Below, one piece after another: positions 1-11,163 of a stretch of 64,000 nt of DNA. The position numbers and the translations under genes are program-made. Source of the DNA: Anomaloglossus baeobatrachus (Eukaryota; Chordata; Amphibia; Anura; Aromobatidae); NCBI RefSeq assembly GCF_048569485.1, contig NC_134364.1, positions 128,379,089 to 128,443,088 on the forward strand, read 5' to 3'. The notes under the pieces are model-generated. The model did no database searches. It was given only the letters and a program-made list of their open reading frames with translations, and was not told the DNA's origin. Position 1 is the first letter of the stretch. Each line of letters opens with the position of its first letter.

Positions 1-870
1 ATTATACATGGAGCATGGGGGCAGCTTGTATTATACATGGAGCATGGGGGCAGCTTGTATTATACATGGAGCATGGGGGCAGCTTGCATTATACATGGAG
101 CATGGGGGCAGCTTGTATTATACATGGAGCATGGGGGCAGCTTGTATTATACATGGAGCATGGGGGCAGCCTGCATTATACATGGAGCATGATGGCAGCC
201 TGCATTATACATGGAGCATGGGGGGGCAGCCTGCATTATACATGGAGCATGGGGGGGGCAGCCTGCATTATACATGGAGCATGGGGGCAGCCTGCATTAT
301 ACATGGAGCATGGGGGGCAGCCTGCATTATACATGGAGCATGGGGGCAGCCTGCATTATACATGGAGCATGGGGGGGCAGCCTGCATTATACATGGAGCA
401 TGGGGGGGGGCAGCCTGCATTATACATGGAGCATGGGGGCAGCCTGCATTATACATGGAGCATGGGGGGGCAGCCTGCATTATACATGGAGCATGGGGGC
501 AGCCTGCATTATACATGGAGCATGGGGGGGCAGCCTGCATTATACTTGGAGCATATGGGCAGTCTGCATTATACATGGAGCATGGGGGCAGCCTGCATTA
601 TACATGGAGCATGGGGGCAGCTTGCATTATACATGGAGCATGGTAGGCTGGCTGCATTATACATGGAGCATGGGGGGCTGCTTGCATTATGCATGGAGCA
701 TGGGGGTCTGCCTGCATTATATATGGAGCATGGAGCACTGCATTATACATGGAGCATGGGCTGGCTGCATTATACATGGAGCATGGGCTGGCTGCATTAT
801 ACATGGAGGACTGGCTGCATTATACATGGAGCATGGGCTGGCTGCATTATACATGGAGGACTGGCTACAT
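1..870. repeat. Minisatellite, 29-33 bp units
   Basis: About 29 tandem copies of a unit beginning attatacatggagcatggg and ending in a G-run plus cagcctgc. Length variation is mostly in the G-run (4 to 9 G). The units decay toward 870, where shorter variants (ggctggctgc) appear. The array continues beyond the left edge of the window. It is open in several frames on both strands, but these frames are translations of the repeat and not genes. Confidence 0.95.
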
Positions 871-929
871 TATACATTTCAGATCATAGGAAACCTGGGT
901 GCTGAGGGTAAGAGCCAAGTGTCAGCATC

Positions 930-1043
930 ATTATCCTGTACCCCCAGTGTCATTATCCTGTACCCTAAGTGTCGGTGTATGTGGAAGGGGGGCCCCGGTC
1001 CAAATTTTGCACCAGGGCCCATCAAACTCTAGTTACGCCACTG
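930..1043 (-). mobile_element. Terminal fragment of a hAT-type DNA transposon
   Basis: Read on the minus strand from 1043 the sequence starts CAGTGGCGTAACTAGAG and continues into a GGGCCC-containing segment. A CAGTGG start followed by such a subterminal stretch is typical of non-autonomous hAT elements of amphibians. The other end is not seen; it may lie left of the window or have been replaced by the minisatellite. The exact inner limit is uncertain. Confidence 0.55.
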
Positions 1044-1059
1044 GTTAGAAATAATTCTG

Positions 1060-2020
1060 TTGGTTACTGCCCACTGTTCCAGTTTGCTTAGATCTTTTTG
1101 AATCCTCCCTCTTCTCTAGTATTAGCTAACCCTCCTAGGTTTGTGTCATCAGCAAATTTAATCAGTTTACTCTCAATACCGTCATCTAAATAATTGATAA
1201 AGATGTTGAACAACACAGGTCCCAGGACAGAGCCCTGTGGTACCCACTTGAGATAGTCTTCCAACTAGATGTGCAGCCATTTATGACCACTCTTTGGGTC
1301 CGATCACTGAGCCACTGACCTAACCGTAGCCTTGTCCAATCCATACTTTGTCATTTTTCAATAAGGATTGTATGAGATACTTTGTCAAATGCTTTTCTTA
1401 AGTCAAGATATACTATATCTACTGTACTTCCCTGATCCACCCAGTCAGTGATTCTGTCATAGAAGGAAGTTAGTTAGTCTGACATGACTTATTAGTCACA
1501 AACCCATGCTGGCTCTGGTTAATCACTTCATTCTCATCCAGTTACTTGCATACACTTTGTTAAATAATTTGTTCAAAGATCTTTACTGGTATATAAGTCA
1601 GGCTCCCAGGCTCCCTGGGTCCACCTTCTTCCCCTTCTTGAGGATAGGGACAACATTTGCTCTTCTCCAATCCTCTGGGACTTCTCCTGTTCTCCACGAA
1701 TTTTCAAAGATTTTGGCTAGCGGTTCAGACATATCCTCTGCTATCTCCTAATTTATCTTGGCCTGGATATTTAAATTCATTTATTAGCTAAGTGTTTCCT
1801 CACTATCTCTCTCTGTTTAGAGATCACCTTTAAAGTTCAGTCTTATCTACATCATTTTTTACCATTTCACCGTTTTCATCCTGTACAAATCCTATAGCAT
1901 CCTTTACTTTTGACATTCCGTCAAAAAGCCTTGAATGAGGATAACTTGTTAGAACCATTATTTCTCCAGGAGAGTCATCCTTACCTTGTAGTTTCAAGTG
2001 TCTGAGAATTTGGATCACTC
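1060..2020 (-). mobile_element. CR1-like LINE fragment, reverse transcriptase part
   Basis: The minus-strand translation shows reverse transcriptase signatures of CR1-type non-LTR retrotransposons. The FADDTNLGG active-site motif is at about 1130-1156. Upstream come a degraded KAFDTVS-type block near 1385-1410 and EVPEDWRRANVVPIL near 1640-1700. Further upstream, EMVKNDVDKTEL near 1830-1880 matches the linker between endonuclease and RT. The frame is broken by several stops and small indels, and the endonuclease and the element's 3' end are not recognised. It is an old dead copy without visible target duplication. CR1 is the best family match by motif; a related L2/L3 clade is possible. Confidence 0.75.
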
Positions 2021-4453
2021 CTTTGAATTATCATTTTTCAGCAAACATGTTGACGTGCAATAATGGCCAATGTTTTTCTTGGCCGTGGCATTAAATCCGG
2101 GTGCAACTGACATCTCCATGGTTTGTCATTAGGTCTGCTTCCGACATCAGGTGGCGCTAATACACCTCCTCTACATCGTCCTCAATAGACAACAACAGGG
2201 CAGAACATTACTTCTACTACTCCTCACTAATTCATATGTGTAAGCTGAAGTACCGCCATGTTGTCTCCAGCCTATGAGCCTGGACCAGAGAACTCATGCA
2301 GAGTTGCTCCTCTACATCGAGAAGCAAATTTCCCTCTTGATGTCTTCCCGGCAACTACAGCTGGGCAACCTAGTCAACGATGATGGCATGCAAAGTGGTA
2401 CGTAGCGTGTGGCATGTAATACGTTATTTAGAATTGCAGTGTGTAGGACATGAAGATGCGGCAGTGCGGAGATAATCTGTGTAATTGCTTCATACATAGT
2501 TTGGAAGGTGGATGGTCTAACTATTGTGCCAATACGTCCAGGCCACAACCTGCCCATCACACCAGATTCGCGGATCATGAGACATCACTTGACTATACAA
2601 CTTGGCATGCATCTCAGATCGAACCCTGAATCAAGGACCTGACCACCTCCAGGATGAGAGCAGAGAGTAGGAAGACGAGAACACAACCTACCGATGACGT
2701 TCTGTAGTGTCCACCCCCATGGAGCTCTGGTGTCCAGCTGTATAATCAGTAGCTGAGAACAGACAGCCAACATGCGGACAATCAGTCACATTGTGACAGC
2801 GTGTCGGTCGGGTTCGGATGATGTCAGACCATTAATCATCGTTATTACATGACTTGTATCCATCATTATAGGCTTCTATTCACGGTAGGACAATGGCCGC
2901 AGTGAAGTCGTAATCTCTGAGATCATTTCACATAAAGACAGGACACCTTTCTCACAGATCTGTGTAATCAGGGGATCGGGACTAAAGCGACCCAGGAGTA
3001 AGAAAAGTTCAAATAGTGACAGAGCGGAGAATATTGGGTAGATCAGAACCTCACAAAGAACGTCCACCAGATATCTAAATAATCCGCAATCCTGCACTCG
3101 TTCATGTCATAAGCTACAACTGTACCAAAAAAAAGAGAATGGACCCAACATCCAAACCTCACATGTAGGCCAAAAATGAATGGGGTTCATAGTTCTGATC
3201 AGACTGTATGAAGCCCCCTGCCACGTCACAGCGAACTTCGTAGTGGGTCTCTACCACCACTGCCAAGGTGACACCACACCATTAGTGGAGCCACCCAGGT
3301 GCCCCACAGGAACCATGTGGCCAAAGCCTCCAAGGCTACAAGTCAAAATATTTCATAGAAACAATGCCAGGTGAAAGGATCGAAAAAAAACTACCTCCAC
3401 TATGGCCTCAGAGAACACAGCGAAATAGGCGGAACCCCTCTGCAGCCTCCCCCTAATTCAAAAACACATGTGCCAAATGGGAGGAGCACTGGCAATACAA
3501 AAAATAGAGTCAGACTATGCAATAAACCATAGCTGTAGAAAAAGCCCTGGACCCCACATCCAAAACTCATACATTAATCTACTGCGGCTAAGTAAAAAAC
3601 GAAGAAGTGCTGTGTTATATCATATCAGTGATATCATCACCAGAGGGCAAGGCTAACAACCTCTCACACATGCTGGCTGTCAGCAGTAATAATGAGGAGC
3701 TGGTGTTCTAGTATAAGGTCTCATGTCTGATCACGTCATTATATCAATGATGTCATCGCCAGGGGGCGGAGCTGTGATTGGGACATTGATAACAGAGGGC
3801 AGGGTTGTGACTGTGATGTCATCACCAGTGATTTGGACTGTGAGTGATGTCAGTAATGGGGCGGGGCTGGGATAAATTATACTATTGGTGATCACGGCAG
3901 CTGTAAAAAATGGCTACCACAAACAGTCACTCCATTTACAAGAATCCAGGTGTTACTTTGTCCTAAACCTTTAAACCCCCGGTAAAGGGATCTGGATTTA
4001 CACAGGGGGCCCTGGGCTGGACCCATGATGTTGGCTGCTGTTTGTTAGTGCAAGCTAGCAAGAAGAATAGTCAGGTGATGGGTCAGAACCAGGAGGTCCA
4101 GGTAGGTACAAAGACATCAGGGAGGAGAAACATCAGTAAACAAGACAAAGTCACAATCAGGAATATCAACAAAAAAAAGGATCACAACACAACTCCAGAG
4201 CTAGTCAGGCTATAGCCGGCAGTGGGGACCGAGTGTCAGGGGGCAGGAAGAAAGACTGGTCAGAGCCAAGACCCGGAGTATACAGGCCTACTGACCAGTC
4301 ACCCTAGCGATGATCGAAGCCCGAACAGAGGGAACAGGCACCAGCACAGAAGTCACAAGCAGTTGCTGCCACCTGGTGGTTGTGACAAGAACTGACAGGT
4401 GAATGGCTGGTGACTGGGGGAGTTGTTTGGTTATAAGTCTGGAGTTTTCCTTA
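2021..4453. other. No gene recognised
   Basis: I see no coding exon, RNA gene or complete transposon here. Short diverged repeats with tgatgtcatcaccag and ggggcggggctg occur at 3690-3870; similar text recurs at 48790-48880. A segment at 4367-4400 (gctgccacctggtggttgtg) recurs at 48891-48925, so parts of this stretch belong to dispersed repeat families. The short open frames look random. Confidence 0.6.
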
Positions 4454-4869
4454 AGTATAGTCAGGGCCGTATTTACCATTAGGCACCCGTGGTCCGGTGC
4501 CTAGGGCGGCAGATTGTGAGGGGCGGCACCTTCTGGCAGCAAAAAAAAAAAAATTTTTTTTTTTTACATTTTTTTTTTTTGTGGCCGCCGAGCACAGGGA
4601 GCTGATTGACCCCGGAACTGCCGGCGCCTGCACTTCCGGGGTCACAGGCACGCGCCAATCAGCTCCTTCCTCTGTGCTGCGTCCACTGCTGTGTGGACGT
4701 CACATGCAGAGCTCACAGCAGGACGCCGCGGAGGACGCCGTGATGGAAGCCGGTGTCAGAAGAGGATACTCACGTGAGCCAGGAAGATGGCGGCGGGCAC
4801 TGGAGCAGGTAAGTGGATTCATAAGGAGCGTGGGAGTGTCTCTAATGCAGACCGGAGATCTGCGCATGC

Positions 4870-6039
4870 GGGGGGGGGAGGAGGAGGCAAAGGCAGATAC
4901 TGGAGGGAGGCAGAGGCTGAGACTGGGGGGAGGCTGGAGGGAGGCAGAGGCTGAGACTGGGGGGAGGCTGGAGGGAGGCAGAGGCTGAGACTGGAGGGAG
5001 GCAGTGGCTGAGACTGGGGGGAGGCTGGAGGGAGGCAGAGGCTGAGACTGGAGAGAGGCAGAGGCTGAGACTGGGGGGAGGCTGGAGGGAGGCAGAGGCT
5101 GAGACTGGAGGGAGGCAGAGGCTGAGACTGGGGGAGGCTGGAGGGAGGCAGAGGCAGAGACTGGGGGGAGGCTGGAGGGAGGCAGAGGCAGAGACTGGGG
5201 GAGGCTGGAGGGAGGCAGAGGCTGAGACTGGGGGGAGGCTGGAGAGAGGCAGAGGCTGAGACTGGGGGGAGGCTGGAGGGAGGCAGAGGCAGAGACTGGG
5301 GGGAGGCTGGAGGGAGGCAGAGGCTGAGACTGGGGGGAGACTGGAGGGAGGCAGAGGCAGAGACTGTGGGGAGGCTGGAGGGAGGCAGAGGCAGAGACTG
5401 GGGGGAGGCTGGAGGGAGGCAGAGACTGGGGGGAGGCTGGAGGGAGGCAGAGACTGGGGGGAGGCTGGAGGGAGGCAGAGACTGGGGGGAGGCTGGAGGG
5501 AGGCAGAGGCAGAGACTGGGGGGAGGCTGGAGGGAGGCAGAGGCTGAGACTGGGGGGGAGGTTGGAGGGAGGCAGAGGCTGAGACTGGAGGGAGGCAGAG
5601 GCTGAGATTGTGGGGAGGCTGGAGGGAGGCAGAGGCTGAGACTGGGGGAGGCTGGAGGGAGGCAGAGGCAGAGACTGGGGGGAGGCTGGAGGGAGGCAGA
5701 GGCAGAGACTGGGGAGAGGCTGGAGGGAGGCAGAGGCTGAGACTGGGGGGAGGCTGGAGAGAGGCAGAGGCTGAGACTGGGGGGAGGCTGGAGGGAGGCA
5801 GAGGCAGAGACTGGGGGGAGGCTGGAGGGAGGCAGAGGCAGAGACTGGGGGGGAGGCTGGAGGGAGGCAGAGGCAGAGACTGGGGGGAGGCTGGAGGGAG
5901 GCAGAGGCAGAGACTGGGGGGAGGCTGGAGGGAGGCAGAGGCTGAGACTGGGGGGAGGCTGGAGGGAGGCAGAGGGAGACTGAGGCTGAGACTGGGGGGA
6001 GGCTGGAGGGAGGCTGAGACTGGAGGGAGGCTGAGGCTG
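4870..6039. repeat. 34-bp minisatellite, left part
   Basis: Tandem copies of a purine-rich unit (gaggctgagactgggggg followed by aggctggagggaggca) with shorter variants. The array breaks off at 6039, where a tandem LTR element begins, and resumes at 11780; the 5-bp duplication ggctg shows these are two halves of one array. The strand asymmetry is extreme: G and A on this strand, C and T on the other. It yields long proline/serine/leucine-rich open frames on the minus strand that are not genes. Confidence 0.95.
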
Positions 6040-6655
6040 TGTGACGGGGTGTACATCAGAGCAAAGAGAGACAACAGGCCGAGGATGATCCAACAGGTTT
6101 ACTAACAGGAATACAGGAACAGCACACGACAAGTTCAAATAAAACAGATTCGGGGGCACCTCCCGATAATCCAAAGTGCCAGATCACAACGTAATAGTCC
6201 TTTTCAGAGTCCCAGAAATCCCACACAATCCACTGGACGGCGAGGTCTGTCCGCAGATTCAGATCTCGCTCCCTTCCTCTTCAAAAACTCAACTCCCAAC
6301 TGCATTTAGAAACAGGAGTGAATTGTTTGAGCTCGTGGGCCCGCCCCTCAAGGGTAGGGGTCTATGCAATGGTTGGGCCCACTAGAAGATTCTAGAAGGT
6401 TGGCTCCGAGATGTCTACAGGTTTGTGTAGTTGGCGTTATCCACTGCTTACGAAACAATGAGAAGTTCCCCTGGCTGTGTGGACAAGAGATAATTGCATT
6501 ATGGGCCCAGAGACACAGGAGATGGGGGGAAGGTATGGTTACTTACATCCCAAGACATTTCAAAGTGTTCAGTAAGTACAACCAAAGGAAAGTGACATCA
6601 CATCCTGACATAGTATTACAGCAAATACAGTGAGAGGGTAAATTACATCTTCACA
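6040..6655 (-). repeat. LTR, downstream copy of the tandem element
   Basis: 616 bp, TG...CA on the minus strand, followed at 6656-6673 by the pyrimidine-rich complement of the polypurine tract. It is nearly identical to the LTRs at 8602 and 11164. Confidence 0.93.
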
Positions 6656-6746
6656 ATCCCTCCCCCTCCCAACTTGTGTACGTACTAGGGACCTCTACAG
6701 GTCACTGGTTAAGTACACACAGGCAGAGCGTTACTTACATGTGGCT

Positions 6747-8567
6747 TCATGCAGCCACGAATTGGCATCGTAGTTCTCCCACATCATTGCCCAGGAGAAC
6801 AGCTGCAGGCAGACCACCCATCACCCCAACCACACATCGCCTGACCCCAAAACCAAAGTTCAGATCCACAGTGGCTGTGGGAATAGTCCTCCATTGTCCA
6901 CCAGCCAGTTCAATAACAATCCCAGGTCCTCTATGGATTGCCTCAGGCCGAACCACTCGGGGATCAGCCAGTGTGAGGAAAGCACCCGAGTCACAAAATC
7001 CAACAAGTCTCTGTCCATCCAGCACAACCTCCTGCAAGTGCTTACCTCGATGAGCAGAAGTCGTCATAACTGCGGGTCGCACCCCGTAAACTCCTGGTGG
7101 TGCAACATGGGGGGCTGAGTCACTAGGCCAGTCCTCACATAACGGTGCCACATCTTCCTCCATGGCACTGGGCTGTAAATAATTAACAATCCGATTGGGT
7201 GCAGGATCAGTCCTCATTTGAACAGCTGGGCAGGAGACTTGCCGATGCCCTGGCTGTCCACATTGATAGCATCTGAGCTGGGTCTCCCTCCATCCAAGGC
7301 GTCCTCTTGGGTAAGGGGTAGGGGAACTTGGAGGCCGGCTCCCACCTGAAGGTGCTGTAGGGGTTTGAGGATGATTCCTCCATGGCCTGGCTGGGCATGA
7401 GGCCTGCAAATGCCCGGGATGCCTACAAACATAACACCTGCGCTCTGTTACTTCCTCTCCCCGGCGTATTCCAGAAAGTGCAGTAGAAGCAACTGGAGGC
7501 ACATTAACACGGGTATCAACATGTGGTGGCTTAGAGGAACGGGGAACAATGGGGACAGAATAACTGGGGGCATCCGGTGTTGTGGAGCTGTTAGGCGTCT
7601 CTCCATCCTCCAACAGAACCCTCCACTGAGGCTTGATGGTGAGAGCCTCATCAGCGAGAGCAGCAGCTTCCTCCACTGTCGCTGGTTTTCTCTCACGCAC
7701 CCATTCCCGGATCTCAGCGGGGCACTGGGCAAAGAATTGTTCTTTTAGGATGACCTGCAGGAAGGTCTCCCAAGATAAGGCCTCCTCTGCCTCCAGCCAG
7801 CGATTACATATTTGTTTGAGTCTATGAGCATATATCTTAAAAGACACTTCCCCATCACAGGCTAAAGCACGGAACTGAGTCCTGTAAGTGTCTGGGGTCA
7901 CAGCATAATGTTCTAGAATAGTCTGTTTAATATCCGCATACTCACAGTTCCACCGAGGGTCCATAGCTCTATAGGCTTCAACAGCTCCCCCCTCTAGGAG
8001 CCCAACCAGATGCCGGACACGCTCCCTGTCCGGGACTTCCATTAATCGACACTGATGCTCAAAGTCCTGGAAGAAGCCCTCAATGTCGCCTGCAGCCTCA
8101 TTAAACGGCTTAAAGTCTTTGCGGGACACCCTGGGAAGTTCCCTCATGATGGGTGCTGGGGTTACAGTCTGTCTGGAACCTCTCGCGGCTTCCACAGCGA
8201 GCTCCTTATCCAGCAGTGCCATCTCCTCCATCCTGCGCTCCTTCTCTTTAGCTCCACGCATGGCCTCCCTCTTATCTTCTATGGTGGCCTCATCTCCAAG
8301 CAGTGCCATCTCCTCCTTGTACCACACAACCCATTGACTTTTTTGGGTATTCACCTCCGGCTCCCGTCTTTGCTCCCCTTGCTGTGGAAATTGTTCCTCG
8401 GTGCCATCTTGCAGGCAAGCGTGTTCCAATGCCTCAATTAGTTGCTCCTTAGAGAGTCCTTTGTAGCCGACACCTAATTCACGGGCCTTTGTTTGTAGAC
8501 TCGCCACAGTCCAGTTCCTGTATCCTGAGGTTCTGGTTTCAGATGTCGATTGGCTGTTGTCCTCCAT
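6747..8567 (-). CDS. Gag with SAP-like, SCAN-like capsid, two zinc knuckles and protease-like domain (copy 1)
   Basis: Retroelement protein of about 606 residues if it starts at the methionine at 8567-8565; the open frame extends upstream into the LTR. Domains in order: a SAP-like N-terminus (WTVASLQTKARELG ... KEQLIEAL), a charged helical linker, then a capsid whose C-terminal part (AYRAMDP..., WLEAEEALSWETFLQVIL, EIREWVRERKP) has the pattern of the SCAN domain. Two CCHC knuckles follow (CYVCRHPGHLQASC and CYQCGQPGHRQVSC), then a retropepsin-like stretch with DSGA. It would assemble virus-like particles around element RNA. A link between the SCAN domain and the capsid of Gmr1-like Gypsy elements is established in the literature; the assignment here is by pattern. 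It looks intact. Confidence 0.82.
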   Translation of the reverse strand: MEDNSQSTSETRTSGYRNWTVASLQTKARELGVGYKGLSKEQLIEALEHACLQDGTEEQFPQQGEQRREPEVNTQKSQWVVWYKEEMALLGDEATIEDKREAMRGAKEKERRMEEMALLDKELAVEAARGSRQTVTPAPIMRELPRVSRKDFKPFNEAAGDIEGFFQDFEHQCRLMEVPDRERVRHLVGLLEGGAVEAYRAMDPRWNCEYADIKQTILEHYAVTPDTYRTQFRALACDGEVSFKIYAHRLKQICNRWLEAEEALSWETFLQVILKEQFFAQCPAEIREWVRERKPATVEEAAALADEALTIKPQWRVLLEDGETPNSSTTPDAPSYSVPIVPRSSKPPHVDTRVNVPPVASTALSGIRRGEEVTERRCYVCRHPGHLQASCPARPWRNHPQTPTAPSGGSRPPSSPTPYPRGRLGWRETQLRCYQCGQPGHRQVSCPAVQMRTDPAPNRIVNYLQPSAMEEDVAPLCEDWPSDSAPHVAPPGVYGVRPAVMTTSAHRGKHLQEVVLDGQRLVGFCDSGAFLTLADPRVVRPEAIHRGPGIVIELAGGQWRTIPTATVDLNFGFGVRRCVVGVMGGLPAAVLLGNDVGELRCQFVAA

Positions 8568-8601
8568 TTCTTCTGCTCTGATCCCGCCGCTGCCACCAGT
8601 T

Positions 8602-9217
8602 TGTGACGGGGTGTACATCAGAGCAAAGAGAGACAACAGGCCGAGGATGATCCAACAGGTTTACTAACAGGAATACAGGAACAGCACACGACAAGTCCAA
8701 ATAAAACAGATTCGGGGGCACCTCCCGATAATCCAAAGTGCCAGATCACAACGTAATAGTCCTTTTCAGAGTCCCAGAAATCCCACACAATCCACTGGAC
8801 GGCGAGGTCTGTCCGCAGATTCAGATCTCGCTCCCTTCCTCTTCAAAAACTCAACTCCCAACTGCATTTAGAAACAGGAGTGAATTGTTTGAGCTCGTGG
8901 GCCCGCCCCTCAAGGGTAGGGGTCTATGCAATGGTTGGGCCCACTAGAAGATTCTAGAAGGTTGGCTCCGAGATGTCTACAGGTTTGTGTAGTTGGCGTT
9001 ATCCACTGCTTACGAAACAATGAGAAGTTCCCCTGGCTGTGTGGACAAGAGATAATTGCATTATGGGCCCAGAGACACAGGAGATGGGGGGAAGGTATGG
9101 TTACTTACATCCCAAGACATTTCAAAGTGTTCAGTAAGTACAACCAAAGGAAAGTGACATCACATCCTGACATAGTATTACAGCAAATACAGTGAGAGGG
9201 TAAATTACATCTTCACA
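8602..9217 (-). repeat. LTR, central copy of the tandem element
   Basis: 616 bp, shared by both units: it is the upstream LTR of the unit at 6040-9217 and the downstream LTR of the unit at 8602-11779. The minus-strand sequence just past it (starting aactggtggcagcgg) is in the place of a primer-binding site, but I could not assign a tRNA. Confidence 0.93.
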
Positions 9218-9308
9218 ATCCCTCCCCCTCCCAACTTGTGTACGTACTAGGGACCTCTACAGGTCACTGGTTAAGTACACACAGGCAGAGCGTTACTTAC
9301 ATGTGGCT

Positions 9309-11129
9309 TCATGCAGCCACGAATTGGCATCGTAGTTCTCCCACATCATTGCCCAGGAGAACAGCTGCAGGCAGACCACCCATCACCCCAACCACACATC
9401 GCCTGACCCCAAAACCAAAGTTCAGATCCACAGTGGCTGTGGGAATAGTCCTCCATTGTCCACCAGCCAGTTCAATAACAATCCCAGGTCCTCTATGGAT
9501 TGCCTCAGGCCGAACCACTCGGGGATCAGCCAGTGTGAGGAAAGCACCCGAGTCACAAAATCCAACAAGTCTCTGTCCATCCAGCACAACCTCCTGCAAG
9601 TGCTTACCTCGATGAGCAGAAGTCGTCATAACTGCGGGTCGCACCCCGTAAACTCCTGGTGGTGCAACATGGGGGGCTGAGTCACTAGGCCAGTCCTCAC
9701 ATAACGGTGCCACATCTTCCTCCATGGCACTGGGCTGTAAATAATTAACAATCCGATTGGGTGCAGGATCAGTCCTCATTTGAACAGCTGGGCAGGAGAC
9801 TTGCCGATGCCCTGGCTGTCCACATTGATAGCATCTGAGCTGGGTCTCCCTCCATCCAAGGCGTCCTCTTGGGTAAGGGGTAGGGGAACTTGGAGGCCGG
9901 CTCCCACCTGAAGGTGCTGTAGGGGTTTGAGGATGATTCCTCCATGGCCTGGCTGGGCATGAGGCCTGCAAATGCCCGGGATGCCTACAAACATAACACC
10001 TGCGCTCTGTTACTTCCTCTCCCCGGCGTATTCCAGAAAGTGCAGTAGAAGCAACTGGAGGCACATTAACACGGGTATCAACATGTGGTGGCTTAGAGGA
10101 ACGGGGAACAATGGGGACAGAATAACTGGGGGCATCCGGTGTTGTGGAGCTGTTAGGCGTCTCTCCATCCTCCAACAGAACCCTCCACTGAGGCTTGATG
10201 GTGAGAGCCTCATCAGCGAGAGCAGCAGCTTCCTCCACTGTCGCTGGTTTTCTCTCACGCACCCATTCCCGGATCTCAGCGGGGCACTGGGCAAAGAATT
10301 GTTCTTTTAGGATGACCTGCAGGAAGGTCTCCCAAGATAAGGCCTCCTCTGCCTCCAGCCAGCGATTACATATTTGTTTGAGTCTATGAGCATATATCTT
10401 AAAAGACACTTCCCCATCACAGGCTAAAGCACGGAACTGAGTCCTGTAAGTGTCTGGGGTCACAGCATAATGTTCTAGAATAGTCTGTTTAATATCCGCA
10501 TACTCACAGTTCCACCGAGGGTCCATAGCTCTATAGGCTTCAACAGCTCCCCCCTCTAGGAGCCCAACCAGATGCCGGACACGCTCCCTGTCCGGGACTT
10601 CCATTAATCGACACTGATGCTCAAAGTCCTGGAAGAAGCCCTCAATGTCGCCTGCAGCCTCATTAAACGGCTTAAAGTCTTTGCGGGACACCCTGGGAAG
10701 TTCCCTCATGATGGGTGCTGGGGTTACAGTCTGTCTGGAACCTCTCGCGGCTTCCACAGCGAGCTCCTTATCCAGCAGTGCCATCTCCTCCATCCTGCGC
10801 TCCTTCTCTTTAGCTCCACGCATGGCCTCCCTCTTATCTTCTATGGTGGCCTCATCTCCAAGCAGTGCCATCTCCTCCTTGTACCACACAACCCATTGAC
10901 TTTTTTGGGTATTCACCTCCGGCTCCCGTCTTTGCTCCCCTTGCTGTGGAAATTGTTCCTCGGTGCCATCTTGCAGGCAAGCGTGTTCCAATGCCTCAAT
11001 TAGTTGCTCCTTAGAGAGTCCTTTGTAGCCGACACCTAATTCACGGGCCTTTGTTTGTAGACTCGCCACAGTCCAGTTCCTGTATCCTGAGGTTCTGGTT
11101 TCAGACGTCGATTGGCTGTTGTCCTCCAT
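9309..11129 (-). CDS. Gag with SAP-like, SCAN-like capsid, two zinc knuckles and protease-like domain (copy 2)
   Basis: A second copy whose predicted protein is identical to that at 6747-8567, offset by exactly 2562 bp, the repeat unit of LTR plus internal region. Two identical, uninterrupted gag genes in tandem argue for recent duplication by recombination between LTRs, or joint integration, and not for two independent insertions. Function, domain order and start choice are as for copy 1. Confidence 0.82.
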   Translation of the reverse strand: MEDNSQSTSETRTSGYRNWTVASLQTKARELGVGYKGLSKEQLIEALEHACLQDGTEEQFPQQGEQRREPEVNTQKSQWVVWYKEEMALLGDEATIEDKREAMRGAKEKERRMEEMALLDKELAVEAARGSRQTVTPAPIMRELPRVSRKDFKPFNEAAGDIEGFFQDFEHQCRLMEVPDRERVRHLVGLLEGGAVEAYRAMDPRWNCEYADIKQTILEHYAVTPDTYRTQFRALACDGEVSFKIYAHRLKQICNRWLEAEEALSWETFLQVILKEQFFAQCPAEIREWVRERKPATVEEAAALADEALTIKPQWRVLLEDGETPNSSTTPDAPSYSVPIVPRSSKPPHVDTRVNVPPVASTALSGIRRGEEVTERRCYVCRHPGHLQASCPARPWRNHPQTPTAPSGGSRPPSSPTPYPRGRLGWRETQLRCYQCGQPGHRQVSCPAVQMRTDPAPNRIVNYLQPSAMEEDVAPLCEDWPSDSAPHVAPPGVYGVRPAVMTTSAHRGKHLQEVVLDGQRLVGFCDSGAFLTLADPRVVRPEAIHRGPGIVIELAGGQWRTIPTATVDLNFGFGVRRCVVGVMGGLPAAVLLGNDVGELRCQFVAA

Positions 11130-11163
11130 TTCTTCTGCTCTGATCCCGCCGCTGCCACCAGTT

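Noticed and set aside
1-870. CRISPR-like array
   Set aside because: Units are contiguous without unique spacers and the context is vertebrate; this is a minisatellite. The same holds for all other arrays in the window.
4541-4582. A-run/T-run hairpin as a transcription terminator
   Set aside because: Homopolymer tracts inside a hAT element in a vertebrate genome; no gene ends there.
4819-6174. Proline/serine-rich 451-codon frame on the minus strand, and similar frames at 11767-12870
   Set aside because: Pure translation of the 34-bp purine-rich minisatellite; it also crosses the LTR boundary at 6040.
6747-11129. Host SCAN-domain gene
   Set aside because: The SCAN-like part sits in a Gag with zinc knuckles between LTRs, with a polypurine tract and target duplication; it is a retroelement gene.
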